A DNA stretch of 64,000 nucleotides from Vibrio amylolyticus. GTDB lineage: Bacteria > Pseudomonadota > Gammaproteobacteria > Enterobacterales > Vibrionaceae. The stretch spans positions 1 to 64,000 of the forward strand of contig NZ_JAJHVV010000016.1 in NCBI RefSeq assembly GCF_023145695.1, given 5' to 3'. The position numbers and the translations under genes are program-made. This document shows positions 9,021-17,800 of the stretch, piece after piece. The notes beneath the pieces were generated by a model. That model saw only the letters and a list, made by a program, of their open reading frames with translations. It was not told the origin of the DNA and ran no database searches. Within the stretch, counting starts at the first letter, position 1. The number at the start of each line of letters is the position of its first letter.

Positions 9021-9692
9021 CTATTGAGTACTACCAACCGCTTTAAAGTCAGGGTTTACCGAGGTCAGCTTTTTAATCAAGTAGTTCAGTAGCACACCAT
9101 ACATAGGAACAAACAGACCTAAGCTAATGATCAGCTTGAATCCGTAATCCACCAGCGCAATCTCAACCCAGTGTTCTGCCATGAATGCATCAGGGCTTTG
9201 ATAGAAGGCGATAGCAAAGAAGGCTAACGTATCTAAAGCATTACCAAACAACGTTGAACAGGTCGGTGCAATCCACCACTGCTTAAGCTGTCTTAAACGG
9301 TTAAACACGTGTACATCTAAGATTTGTCCTAGCAAATACGCCATAAAGCTAGCTGCGGCGATACGTGCCACAAACAGGTTAAACTCTGAAAGCTGACCAA
9401 AACCTTGGAATTGCCCTTCAAAGAAAATGACCGACAGCAGATACGACACAACGAGCGCAGGCAGCATGACTAAGAAGATGATTCTACGTGCTAGCTGAGC
9501 ACCAAATACTCGAACGGTGAGGTCGGTTGCTAAGAAGATAAAGGGAAAAGTAAAAGCGCCCCAAGTCGTGTGCATACCGAATACAGTAAAGGGTAACTGC
9601 ACCAGATAGTTACTCGATGCGATAATGATCAGATGGAATAAGACCAAAAAAAAGAGGGCGTTGCGCTGCTGCGCAGAAGTAAAGTGATTCAT
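9021..9692 (-). CDS. yhhQ: Queuosine precursor (preQ0/preQ1) transporter YhhQ
   Basis: 223 aa inner-membrane protein with about six to seven hydrophobic segments. It is very close to E. coli YhhQ, the 7-cyano-7-deazaguanine transporter (COG1738): SSNYLVQLPF, FPFIFLATDLTVR, QILDVHVFNRLRQ and SPDAFMAEHW are all present. It supplies precursor for queuosine in tRNA. The start is ATG at 9692 (MNHFTSAQQ), 26 codons inside the longest frame; the upstream part is the riboswitch leader, not coding. The AAAAAGG ribosome site seven bases before ATG lies in the preQ1-type aptamer. Confidence 0.93.
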   Translation of the reverse strand: MNHFTSAQQRNALFFLVLFHLIIIASSNYLVQLPFTVFGMHTTWGAFTFPFIFLATDLTVRVFGAQLARRIIFLVMLPALVVSYLLSVIFFEGQFQGFGQLSEFNLFVARIAAASFMAYLLGQILDVHVFNRLRQLKQWWIAPTCSTLFGNALDTLAFFAIAFYQSPDAFMAEHWVEIALVDYGFKLIISLGLFVPMYGVLLNYLIKKLTSVNPDFKAVGSTQ

Positions 9693-9698
9693 GCGTGA

Positions 9699-9734
9699 CC
9701 TTTTTAGTTTCGTTAGGGGGCGAGGGAACCCTAA
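9699..9734 (-). promoter_or_regulatory. preQ1-I-type riboswitch upstream of yhhQ
   Basis: On the minus strand the leader has stem P1 TTAGGG (9734-9729) / CCCTAA (9718-9713), a C-rich loop TTCCCTCGCC, then an A-rich tail CGAAACTAAAAAGG. The tail's AGG can pair with CCT in the loop, giving the small H-type pseudoknot of preQ1-I riboswitches, including the GGTTC at the stem-loop junction. The tail AAGG is also the Shine-Dalgarno of yhhQ, so ligand binding should block translation. preQ1-I riboswitches before COG1738 transporters are established; this assignment is from the pattern only. Confidence 0.8.
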
Positions 9735-9890
9735 TTGAATCCACCCATCAGGGAGAATCCATACCAACAATGTAATTAATTAAGTTTACTGACGCTCTGA
9801 CATGCAATATAGCGCATGTGAGAGGCCTAGCGGCGGGCGATTATACAGTAACCAACACTCGCTGCAAGTGGTTAAATAACGCGCAAACGT

Positions 9891-10211
9891 TTAACTTGAA
9901 AACCCTTTATCGAAAAGCTGGCTAAGGTACTCAAGTTCTTCTTTGGCTTCGTTTGGTGCAAGAGCCTCTAACCAAAGTGATTCGCTGTAGTGCTCTGCTT
10001 TTAGAAACAACTGACAATCTTCAAAATCAATCAACCAAGAATGAATATCAGCGTCGCACTGTTTCTCAATAACCGTTGCAGACAATAGAGAAACCAGTCG
10101 TTCTCCTACTTCGGGAAAGCTATCAAAATCAACGTTGGGTGCTGAAATTAAAATTCGACCTTGCTCTGCTAAGTAGCTATGTAAACCAAAATCTATTGTT
10201 CTATCGTCCAT
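9891..10211 (-). CDS. Small conserved protein, DUF3630-like
   Basis: 106 aa soluble acidic protein with no signal peptide or membrane segment. It contains tryptophans in HSWLIDF and SLWLEAL and ends in an acidic helix (NEAKEELEYLSQLFDKGF). I associate it, with modest certainty, with DUF3630, a family of unknown function in vibrios. It lies 41 bases downstream of recQ on the same strand and may be co-transcribed with it; no function can be deduced. Confidence 0.7.
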   Translation of the reverse strand: MDDRTIDFGLHSYLAEQGRILISAPNVDFDSFPEVGERLVSLLSATVIEKQCDADIHSWLIDFEDCQLFLKAEHYSESLWLEALAPNEAKEELEYLSQLFDKGFSS

Positions 10212-10252
10212 GATTCTTCCTTCAGTTACATCTTAATGGTATCACTTAGCCA

Positions 10253-12082
10253 TTAACCGTGAGTCGTAATGTGCTCTTGGATGAGATCCAAAAAGGCATC
10301 AGCGTACTTGTCGAGCTTACGCTGTCCTACCCCGTTTACAGCAAGCATTTCACCGTATGAGGTTGGTAAAATTTCAGCCATGTCTATTAGCGTTGCGTCA
10401 CTAAAGACAACATAAGGTGGCAAGCTATCTTCATCGGCAATGCTCTTGCGAAGTTTGCGTAATTTAGCAAACAACTTCTTATCGTAGTTTTTGCTCGATA
10501 GCTTATCTGACTTAGCACTTCTTGCCGCGGTATCTAAACGAGGAACCGCGAGTTCCAGTTCCATTTCACCGCGTAATACAGGCCGCGCTTCTTCGGTGAG
10601 CTGTAAAGTCGAATTGCGCGTAATATTTTGCGACAGCAAACCTTTATGGATCAGCTGACGAAACACACTCACCCAATAGTCATGACTGTGATCACGCCCA
10701 ATGCCATAAGTGGAAAGCTTGTCGTGCCCATTCTCTCTCACGCGGATATTTTGCATGCCACGTAGTACTTCCACGACATAACCAATACCAAAGCCTTGAT
10801 TCACACGGTAAACACAGGACAGCGCTTTTTGTGCTTCTTTCGTAGCATCGAAGTGCTTAGGGGGATCGACGCACACATCACAGTTACCACAAGGTTTCTC
10901 TCGATACTCACCAAAATAGTTCAGCAATACCTGACGTCGACACGTTTGTGCTTCTGCAAAAGCAACCATCGCATTTAACTTATGGGTTTCCACCTGCTTT
11001 TGCGGACCATCATCTTTTTCATCCAAAATACGACGAAGCCAACCAATATCAGCAGGGTCATAAAGCATCATCGCTTCAGCAGGTAAACCATCTCGCCCTG
11101 CTCTGCCCGTTTCTTGGTAGTACGATTCAATATTACGGGGAATATCAAAATGCACCACAAAGCGGACGTTCGGTTTATTAATACCCATGCCAAATGCAAC
11201 AGTCGCAACCACGATTTGAATGTCATCACGCTGAAAAGCTTCTTGCACATACGCGCGCTCATCAACGTCCATTCCGGCGTGATAACCCGCCGCTCGAATA
11301 TGGTTATTGCATAGCTTCTCAGTCACCATTTCGACTTTCTTACGGCTACCACAGTAAATAATTCCGCACTGACCTTTGTTGGTTTGTACGTAACGGATCA
11401 CTTGAGAGACAGGCTTGTGCTTTTCGACTAGGTTGTAATGGATATTCGGCCTATCGAAGCTGCCTAAATAGTCATGCGGCTCAATAAGGTTAAGCCGAGC
11501 AATAATATCCCCACGCGTTGCATCATCAGCGGTCGCGGTTAATGCCATAAACGGAACATGCGGAAAATAGGTCTTGAGCTGTCCTATTGCGGCATATTCC
11601 GGCCTAAAGTCGTGTCCCCACTGAGAAATACAGTGCGCTTCATCCACAGCAATCATTGATAAGTTTACGTTTTGCAAACGCTCAATGAAATCTTGCATTA
11701 ACACTCGCTCAGGAGAGATGTACACAAGCTTGAGATCACCACTGTGCATGCGGTTATAAACGCTGATAAGCGCTTCTCGAGACATGGTTGAGTTAACGCA
11801 CTCTGCCGCAACGCCATCCGCTTTGAGCTGATCGACTTGGTCTTTCATCAAAGAAATGAGTGGAGAAATAACTAACGTCAAACCAGAATGAAGCAGTGCA
11901 GGAACCTGATAACACAACGACTTTCCGCCACCCGTTGGCATGATAACAACGCTATCTTTACCCGTTAGTGCTGCTTCAATCACTTCTTGCTGCCCTTCAC
12001 GGAAACTCTGATAACCAAACACATCTTCTAAGATGCTTTGTGGAGAGGCTTCGGATTGTTGTGCAAGCAAGGTGGAGGTCAT
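10253..12082 (-). CDS. recQ: ATP-dependent DNA helicase RecQ
   Basis: 609 aa 3'-5' helicase of the RecF recombination pathway. The motif 0/Q region FREGQQEVI is at about 26-34, Walker A MPTGGGKS at 48-55, DEAH at about 147-150, and HYDIP-like and ETGRAGRDG motifs are in the second RecA domain. The zinc-binding RQC region has four cysteines (CRRQ, then CGNCDVC), and an HRDC domain occupies the last 80 residues (ILPTSYGEMLAVNGVGQRKL). Length and domain order match E. coli RecQ. It is divergent from rarD. Confidence 0.97.
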   Translation of the reverse strand: MTSTLLAQQSEASPQSILEDVFGYQSFREGQQEVIEAALTGKDSVVIMPTGGGKSLCYQVPALLHSGLTLVISPLISLMKDQVDQLKADGVAAECVNSTMSREALISVYNRMHSGDLKLVYISPERVLMQDFIERLQNVNLSMIAVDEAHCISQWGHDFRPEYAAIGQLKTYFPHVPFMALTATADDATRGDIIARLNLIEPHDYLGSFDRPNIHYNLVEKHKPVSQVIRYVQTNKGQCGIIYCGSRKKVEMVTEKLCNNHIRAAGYHAGMDVDERAYVQEAFQRDDIQIVVATVAFGMGINKPNVRFVVHFDIPRNIESYYQETGRAGRDGLPAEAMMLYDPADIGWLRRILDEKDDGPQKQVETHKLNAMVAFAEAQTCRRQVLLNYFGEYREKPCGNCDVCVDPPKHFDATKEAQKALSCVYRVNQGFGIGYVVEVLRGMQNIRVRENGHDKLSTYGIGRDHSHDYWVSVFRQLIHKGLLSQNITRNSTLQLTEEARPVLRGEMELELAVPRLDTAARSAKSDKLSSKNYDKKLFAKLRKLRKSIADEDSLPPYVVFSDATLIDMAEILPTSYGEMLAVNGVGQRKLDKYADAFLDLIQEHITTHG

Positions 12083-12250
12083 TCAATATCTCAAATATAG
12101 GTCTAATCAAGCCGAGAAGGTTTGGCTTTTGGCCCGACATTGTAGAGGGGAACGCTGAGGAATTAAACTGCAATTTCATTAGGCGATTCCTTGAGCGACT
12201 CGTATACTGCGGATCTTTTATTTCCCCTCTCTATTATTAAGCGACAATTC

Positions 12251-13150
12251 ATGACAATAGAAGAACAACAAAGAACGCGACAAGGGATTTTGTTTGCTAT
12301 TGGTGCCTACACCATGTGGGGCATTGCGCCAATTTACTTTAAGTCACTGGATGGTGTTGCGGCATTAGAAATACTTAGCCATCGCGTCGTTTGGTCATTT
12401 TTCTTTCTAGCGGGACTGCTGCATATTGGCCGACGTTGGAGAACCGTGCGTGATGTAATGACTTCAAAATCGAAGATGACCTATCTCTTCGCAACCTCAA
12501 TCGTCATTGGATTGAATTGGTTGATATTTATCTGGGCGGTCAATGAAAACCGCATGCTCGATGCGAGCTTGGGCTACTACATCAACCCTTTGGTTAATGT
12601 GCTATTCGGAATGATATTTCTCGGTGAACGATTACGTAGTCTACAATGGTTTGCCGTTGCGCTAGCCGCCTGTGCGGTCATAGTTCAATTGGTCGCATTT
12701 GGTTCAGTCCCTGTGATCGCAATTGCTCTCGCGATGAGTTTTGGTATGTATGGGCTGCTGCGTAAAAAAGTAGGCGTCGACGCTCAAACGGGGTTATTTG
12801 TGGAAACCTTAGTATTACTGCCGATTGCTGCTATTTATTTACTCTTTATCGCCGATTCGGCAACCTCTAACTTTAGTAACAATGAAATGAGCCTTAACAT
12901 TTTATTGTTAATGGCGGGTGTGATTACCACGGTACCACTACTGTGCTTTAATGGTGCTGCAACTAGGCTTAAGCTATCGACGTTAGGCTTTTTCCAATAC
13001 ATTGGCCCAAGCTTAATGCTACTACTCGCTGTACTTATCTACGGCGAAGCATTTACTCAAGATAAAGTCGTGACGTTTGCCTTTATCTGGGGCGCTCTGC
13101 TTGTTTTCACTTTTGATGCTTACCGCAACAACAAAAAAGCCAAAAAATAG
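12251..13150 (+). CDS. rarD: RarD-type EamA transporter
   Basis: 299 aa, matching E. coli RarD (296). It is an inner-membrane protein of the drug/metabolite transporter superfamily with ten predicted hydrophobic helices as two EamA repeats; YTMWGIAPIYFKSL near 19-32 is the family signature. The substrate is not established; RarD is named from a chloramphenicol-sensitivity phenotype. ATG at 12251 (MTIEEQQ) is chosen over an in-frame ATG 20 codons upstream because E. coli homologues start there. Confidence 0.88.
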   Translation: MTIEEQQRTRQGILFAIGAYTMWGIAPIYFKSLDGVAALEILSHRVVWSFFFLAGLLHIGRRWRTVRDVMTSKSKMTYLFATSIVIGLNWLIFIWAVNENRMLDASLGYYINPLVNVLFGMIFLGERLRSLQWFAVALAACAVIVQLVAFGSVPVIAIALAMSFGMYGLLRKKVGVDAQTGLFVETLVLLPIAAIYLLFIADSATSNFSNNEMSLNILLLMAGVITTVPLLCFNGAATRLKLSTLGFFQYIGPSLMLLLAVLIYGEAFTQDKVVTFAFIWGALLVFTFDAYRNNKKAKK

Positions 13151-13160
13151 ATCTAAAAAA

Positions 13161-13186
13161 TGGGCCTATACACTCAATAGGCCCAA
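13161..13186 (+). terminator. Hairpin after rarD
   Basis: TGGGCCTAT/ATAGGCCCA stem 10 bases after the rarD stop. The following sequence is AT-rich (ATTTATAT) but lacks a clean T run, so it is a weak terminator candidate. Confidence 0.5.
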
Positions 13187-13190
13187 TTTA

Positions 13191-13226
13191 TATCCATATC
13201 CATATCCATATCCATATCCATATCCA
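13191..13226. repeat. Hexanucleotide tandem repeat (TATCCA)6
   Basis: Six perfect copies of TATCCA in a row, 36 bases, noncoding, between rarD and the DUF1800 gene. Perfect short repeats of this type are prone to slippage. Confidence 0.97.
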
Positions 13227-13356
13227 CGATAAAGAACAAATCTAGTAGACCCAATGAAAGCGAACTAAGTTGCATAGATAAATGCACTTAAAATCACAAA
13301 AGTGAGATCGATTCATTAATTACATGGCTAATTTGTTATTTCATACCAAGCTTAGT

Positions 13357-13419
13357 CTGTCTAGGAAAAGGCAGATCATTCAATCCTGAACCCTAGACAT
13401 CTATTTCTGGCTAGGGAGA
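13357..13419 (+). promoter_or_regulatory. Structured leader of the DUF1800-DUF1501 operon
   Basis: Two hairpins precede the start codon. The first is CTGTCT/AGGCAG (13357-13362 with 13369-13374) with loop AGGAAA. The second is CCCTAG/CTAGGG (13391-13396 with 13411-13416), whose 3' arm runs into the ribosome site GGGAGA. The structure could hide the ribosome site; the GGA loop resembles a CsrA target. This is inference from pairing only. Confidence 0.4.
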
Positions 13420-13424
13420 ACAAT

Positions 13425-14927
13425 ATGGATAATTTGACCCACCAACAAGCATCTCGATTTTTAGATCTGGCAACCATGGGTGTTCGCCAATCTGAACTCG
13501 ATGATTTGAAACTACTCGATAATCGTTCGTTGTGGATAGACGAACAAATCAATCAATCGTATATGAGTCACTTACCGCAAGCACAACATCAAGCAACGAT
13601 AAGGAATAATGGCAACGTTAATCAAGAGTGCCGCGTTGGCGCTTGGTTTGATATCGCACTTTGGGATAACGCCCAACTTCGTCAGAGAGTTGCTTTTGCA
13701 TTAAGCCAAATATTTGTGGTCAGTGAAAAGGACGCCAACCTCGCGGGCGACGCTGAAGCATTAGCAAATTATTACGATGCCTTAGTTGAAGGTGCTTTTG
13801 GTAATTTCAAACAACTATTACGCACCGTCACGCTATCCCCTGCTATGGGACAGTTCCTGACAATGAGTGGTAATAAACCTCAGAGCGTTACGGGGCAAGC
13901 GCCAGATCAAAACTACGCCAGAGAAGTCATGCAATTGTTCACTATTGGCTTATACGAACTCAATCTTGATGGGTCTCCTGACACTCACCCAGATGGCACA
14001 CTCATAGAGACATATGAAGACTACGATGTTGAAAATATTGCCCGAATCTTTACAGGGTGGGATCTTGATAATGGTAATACATTAGTGCCAATGGTCGCAG
14101 ATAACTCTTTTCATGATATGGATGAAAAATGGGTATTCGGTCAGTACTATCCTCCGGGGCAAACCGCTGAACAAGATTTAGATCAGTTCTTAAAACAGAT
14201 CACTGAACATCAAAACATCGCGCCTTTTATCTCAACCATGCTAATAAAGCGTCTAACCACATCCAATCCAAGTGGCGATTACGTCTATCGCGTCGCCTCT
14301 GAATTCGCCAATACAGACGGTGACTTACAAGCCGTTATTAAAGCCATTTACACCGACCCAGATACATTACTCACAAATAGCGTCAATATGGCAAAAGTAC
14401 GCGAACCCATTCTAGCGATGACCTATCTGTACCGGGCATTGGAAGCCTACCCAGGTGGCAACGGCGATATTGTTTACAATCCGATGAACTATAAGGAATC
14501 ATTTAATCAATATCCTTTGGGTGCAAATTCTGTTTTTAACTTTTACCAGCCGACACACATACCCCAAGGTGCACTTGCTGATCAGCAACTCACGGCTCCG
14601 GAACTTGAAATCATAGATTGGGGACAGCTAATCAACATGAATAATGTCTTTTATCGAACGTTAAAAGATTTTGGACAAAATAGAGAAAACAGCAGCAACA
14701 GACAAGAGCTTTATGTTGCTCCAAGTAACCTTGAAACCCTTGCCAACAATAACAACTTTGATGCGCTACTGAATGCGGTTAACACGCTCGTTCTCAATGG
14801 CAACGCTTCCCCTGAAATACTCAACCTATTAGCAAAGGTTTACGACGGCCATAACAATAAATTCTACGCCGTTCATAAGATGTTATTCATCGCCTTTGTC
14901 TCACCTGATTTCATGGTACAGGAGTAA
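13425..14927 (+). CDS. DUF1800 family protein
   Basis: 500 aa. Family signatures are visible: LRQRVAFALSQIFVVS near 86-101, YYDALVEGAFGNFKQLLRTVTLSPAMG near 115-141, and NYAREVMQLFTIGLYELN near 163-180. DUF1800 proteins have no settled biochemical function; they nearly always precede a DUF1501 gene, as here with four bases between stop and start. No clear signal peptide is visible at this start, although the partner has a Tat signal. The ribosome site GGGAGA is partly within a hairpin. Confidence 0.9.
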   Translation: MDNLTHQQASRFLDLATMGVRQSELDDLKLLDNRSLWIDEQINQSYMSHLPQAQHQATIRNNGNVNQECRVGAWFDIALWDNAQLRQRVAFALSQIFVVSEKDANLAGDAEALANYYDALVEGAFGNFKQLLRTVTLSPAMGQFLTMSGNKPQSVTGQAPDQNYAREVMQLFTIGLYELNLDGSPDTHPDGTLIETYEDYDVENIARIFTGWDLDNGNTLVPMVADNSFHDMDEKWVFGQYYPPGQTAEQDLDQFLKQITEHQNIAPFISTMLIKRLTTSNPSGDYVYRVASEFANTDGDLQAVIKAIYTDPDTLLTNSVNMAKVREPILAMTYLYRALEAYPGGNGDIVYNPMNYKESFNQYPLGANSVFNFYQPTHIPQGALADQQLTAPELEIIDWGQLINMNNVFYRTLKDFGQNRENSSNRQELYVAPSNLETLANNNNFDALLNAVNTLVLNGNASPEILNLLAKVYDGHNNKFYAVHKMLFIAFVSPDFMVQE

Positions 14928-14930
14928 ATT

Positions 14931-16694
14931 ATGTCGATTACACGTAGAAGCTTTTTAAAAGGTGCCTCAGGTACGGCTGTCTCTGGACTGGTTCCGATTT
15001 CACTCTCTCTCTCCATGAATAAAGCCTTTGCAAATGAACAAGGCGATTATAAATCTATGGTGTGCTTGTTTTTACATGGCGGGAGTGACTCTTTTAATAT
15101 GATCATTCCAACGGATGCCTCTCAATATGATAAATATACGCTCGCTCGTCCTGATATTGGCCTCACCTCAGAAGCGAGTATTTCCATTCCAAATTCAGAA
15201 ACAGCCCAGAGCGTTGCAATCAACGCAGCCATGCCAAATATTGCTGAGATGTTGAATCAAGGTAATGCAGCGGCACTCGTCAATATTGGCACATTAGTAG
15301 AGCCAACCAATAAAACAAACTACCCAGACGTCAAAAAACCTACAAGTCTTGGCGCCCATAACAAACAGCAGTTTGCATGGCAATCAAGCTGGGGAGAAGG
15401 TGGCTACCACTCTTATGGCTGGGCAGGGTTAATGATGGATGTCTTGAGCAGTGAACAGGCTATCGTTTCTGACTCTCTTTCATTTGCAGGAAACGAGCTG
15501 CTCACCGGTGCGCGCTCTAAAGACATTTCCGTATCCTCTGATGGCATAAGAGCCATGGATGCCATTGCTGGCTCAAGCTCCTTAAATAATAACTTTATTA
15601 GACTCGTAGAAGCTCCTTATGGGTCTGATTTTAAGAAGGAGTACAACAACCGCTTGAAAGGCATCTTAGATTTTCAGGAGGAACTGCAAACTAAACTCGA
15701 CCTTTATCCTGAAGATACCACCATTCCAAGCAGCTCTTTAGGCTCCCAACTAAGAATGGTAAGACGGATGATGCAAGCGTCATCCGATCTGGGTCATAGT
15801 CGACAAGTCTTCTTTGTCAATCTCGGTGGTTTTGATAATCACAGCAATCAAAGAGGCCGTCATGATGGGCTTCTCGCCACCATTGATGCTGCAGTCAGCG
15901 CATTTCACGCTTCACTCGTAGAGCTTGGGTTAGAAGAAAAGGTCGTCACTTTTACCATGTCTGATTTTGGCCGAACTATTGAGAACAACAGTAAAAAAGG
16001 CACTGATCATGGCTGGGGAAGCAATCAGCTGGTCGTTGGTAAAGCCGTCAATGGTGGTGTTAGCTACGGCAAGATGCCAGACTTTGTTAAAGATGGACAG
16101 GACGCGTGGGGTAACAAGTTCATTCCGAGCCAATCCTCTGAACAACTTGGGGCAACACTCTGTCGTTGGATGGGGCTCAGTGAAGAGGGTGTTGACGTTA
16201 TCTTCCCTACACTTCATCCTAGCCACACCAACGCCTTTGATAGCCGATACTTAGGCGTACTCGGTGACTATAAAGACCAAGGACAAGAAGCAGAGCTCGC
16301 CATTATGAGCGTTAGTGCTACCGAAACTCGCGTTGATCATACTCCACAGATGGCCATTGACGGTGATCCACTAACAAAATGGACTGCTCAAGGGGTGGGC
16401 ATTCAATATGTTATAGAGCTCGCTCAAACCGCGACGGTTTCAAAGCTTCTGTACTCTCAAGCCAAAGGCGACGTTAGACAGTACCTATTTGATCTTGAAG
16501 TCAGTAATGACGGCGTGAATTATGAACTTGTAGAAAACGTTCTGACACCCGGAACAACAACCGGTTTAGTCGAACAAGCTATTGGTAAGTCCGCCATCAA
16601 CTTCATTAGACTGACTTGTAATGGTAATAACGGTAGTGATAACAAGTTAGTACTTTGGAATAACTTCCAAGAACTTAAAGTGCTCGGATACTAG
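14931..16694 (+). CDS. DUF1501 family protein with Tat signal and discoidin-like C-terminus
   Basis: 587 aa. The N-terminus has a twin-arginine signal (TRRSFLKG at 4-11, then a hydrophobic stretch ending near KAFA), so the protein is exported folded. Residues about 40-440 are DUF1501, a relative of the alkaline phosphatase/sulfatase fold; FLHGGSDSFNM, FFVNLGGFDNHSNQ and SDFGRTIENNSKKGTDHGWG carry probable metal-ligand Asp/His residues. Residues about 455-587 look like an F5/8 type C (discoidin, carbohydrate-binding) domain (HTPQMAIDGDPLTKWTA, IRLTCNGNNG). A role on an extracellular polymer is inference. It is coupled to the DUF1800 gene. Confidence 0.88.
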   Translation: MSITRRSFLKGASGTAVSGLVPISLSLSMNKAFANEQGDYKSMVCLFLHGGSDSFNMIIPTDASQYDKYTLARPDIGLTSEASISIPNSETAQSVAINAAMPNIAEMLNQGNAAALVNIGTLVEPTNKTNYPDVKKPTSLGAHNKQQFAWQSSWGEGGYHSYGWAGLMMDVLSSEQAIVSDSLSFAGNELLTGARSKDISVSSDGIRAMDAIAGSSSLNNNFIRLVEAPYGSDFKKEYNNRLKGILDFQEELQTKLDLYPEDTTIPSSSLGSQLRMVRRMMQASSDLGHSRQVFFVNLGGFDNHSNQRGRHDGLLATIDAAVSAFHASLVELGLEEKVVTFTMSDFGRTIENNSKKGTDHGWGSNQLVVGKAVNGGVSYGKMPDFVKDGQDAWGNKFIPSQSSEQLGATLCRWMGLSEEGVDVIFPTLHPSHTNAFDSRYLGVLGDYKDQGQEAELAIMSVSATETRVDHTPQMAIDGDPLTKWTAQGVGIQYVIELAQTATVSKLLYSQAKGDVRQYLFDLEVSNDGVNYELVENVLTPGTTTGLVEQAIGKSAINFIRLTCNGNNGSDNKLVLWNNFQELKVLGY

Positions 16695-16742
16695 ATGAGC
16701 ATTAGACGCACAACACTTCGTTCATAAATAAAGATACGATCT

Positions 16743-16775
16743 AAGCTTGGTGAGTCTGCTCATCAAGCTTTTTAT
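16743..16775 (+). terminator. Terminator of the DUF1800-DUF1501 operon
   Basis: AAGCTTGGTGAG/CTCATCAAGCTT stem with loop TCTG and a following T run, about 50 bases after the DUF1501 stop. Confidence 0.75.
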
Positions 16776-16913
16776 TCACTTGATTTTTGGGTTGGATCTA
16801 CTGCTTAAAAGGCCCGAAAAAATATCTACAGTGATCATTTTTTACAAGACAATCTACAAATACAGAGATAAGGTTGGCTCAATTAATGACCATTTAGCCA
16901 AGATTTTTGCACC

Positions 16914-17708
16914 ATGGATAAAGTCCACTACTACTCAACATCCAACCAGGACATCAGCCTGATCCAAGCTCAGTACCAAGAGTTTGCGTTTCAGCGTCAC
17001 TATCATTTGGACTTTCACATAGGGTTAATCACTCAAGGTCAGCAAAAGTTTGTCTATAAAGGCACGAGCTATCACGCTGGAGCTGGACAAGTCGTGATCA
17101 TGCCACCCGATGAGCTTCATGACGGACACTCTAATCTAAAATCTGGCTATCAAGTGAATGTGTTCTCCGTCTCCCCTCAATGGTTTCAAGATCTTGCCGC
17201 TCCCAAAGCAATCAATCACACCTTAAGCTTTTCAGAGTTAATCCTCTCTGATCACAAGACGTTTTCACAATTGCATCGCCTGCATGAATTGCTCGTCAGT
17301 CAAAACGTCAGTCAGCTTGCTAAAGACTGCCTACCTTTTGAAGGCCTCTCAACCATCGTCGACCGCTATGCGCAATATGTATCGAAGAGCAAACTTCAGC
17401 TAGGTAATCAATCCGTCCAGACTCTCAAAGAGTATTTAATGGCAAACCTAGATCAACCAGTACGACTCGAACAGCTATCAGATTTGTGCGATCTCAGCAC
17501 CAACCAGTTTCAGCGCCACTTTAAAAATAAGATGGGCATGACTCCTTACGCTTGGCTCAGCCGTCTTCGCATGGAACAAAGCATGCGATTAATTAAGTCT
17601 GGCGTGTGTGGAACTGAAGTTGCCCACCAAGTAGGGTTCTACGATCAAGCCCACTTCTCTAAAGCATTTAAGGCTGCTTTCTGCATTTCCCCATCAAAAA
17701 TTAGCTAA
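16914..17708 (+). CDS. AraC-family transcriptional regulator
   Basis: 264 aa. The N-terminal cupin-like ligand domain (HYHLDFHIGLITQGQQ near 29-44, VIMPPDELHDG near 61-71) is followed by the C-terminal double helix-turn-helix (RLEQLSDLCDLSTNQFQRHFKNKMGMTPYAWL and the second half ending AHFSKAFKAAF). It lies 92 bases upstream of a LysE-family exporter on the same strand, a common pairing in which the regulator controls the exporter. The ligand is unknown. Confidence 0.93.
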   Translation: MDKVHYYSTSNQDISLIQAQYQEFAFQRHYHLDFHIGLITQGQQKFVYKGTSYHAGAGQVVIMPPDELHDGHSNLKSGYQVNVFSVSPQWFQDLAAPKAINHTLSFSELILSDHKTFSQLHRLHELLVSQNVSQLAKDCLPFEGLSTIVDRYAQYVSKSKLQLGNQSVQTLKEYLMANLDQPVRLEQLSDLCDLSTNQFQRHFKNKMGMTPYAWLSRLRMEQSMRLIKSGVCGTEVAHQVGFYDQAHFSKAFKAAFCISPSKIS

Positions 17709-17800
17709 GTGTTAATAATTTACAATTACGCGGCATGAATCCGCGATAAGCTTCGTTCATCAGTACAACCAAACAGAACCACCAAGTTATTGGAACCGTT

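Noticed and set aside
9693..9770. The upstream 26 codons of the longest yhhQ frame as coding sequence.
   Set aside because: They span the preQ1-I-like leader; homologues begin at the internal ATG with its own ribosome site.
13191..13226. The TATCCA repeat considered as a CRISPR fragment.
   Set aside because: Units are six bases without spacers, so it is a microsatellite.
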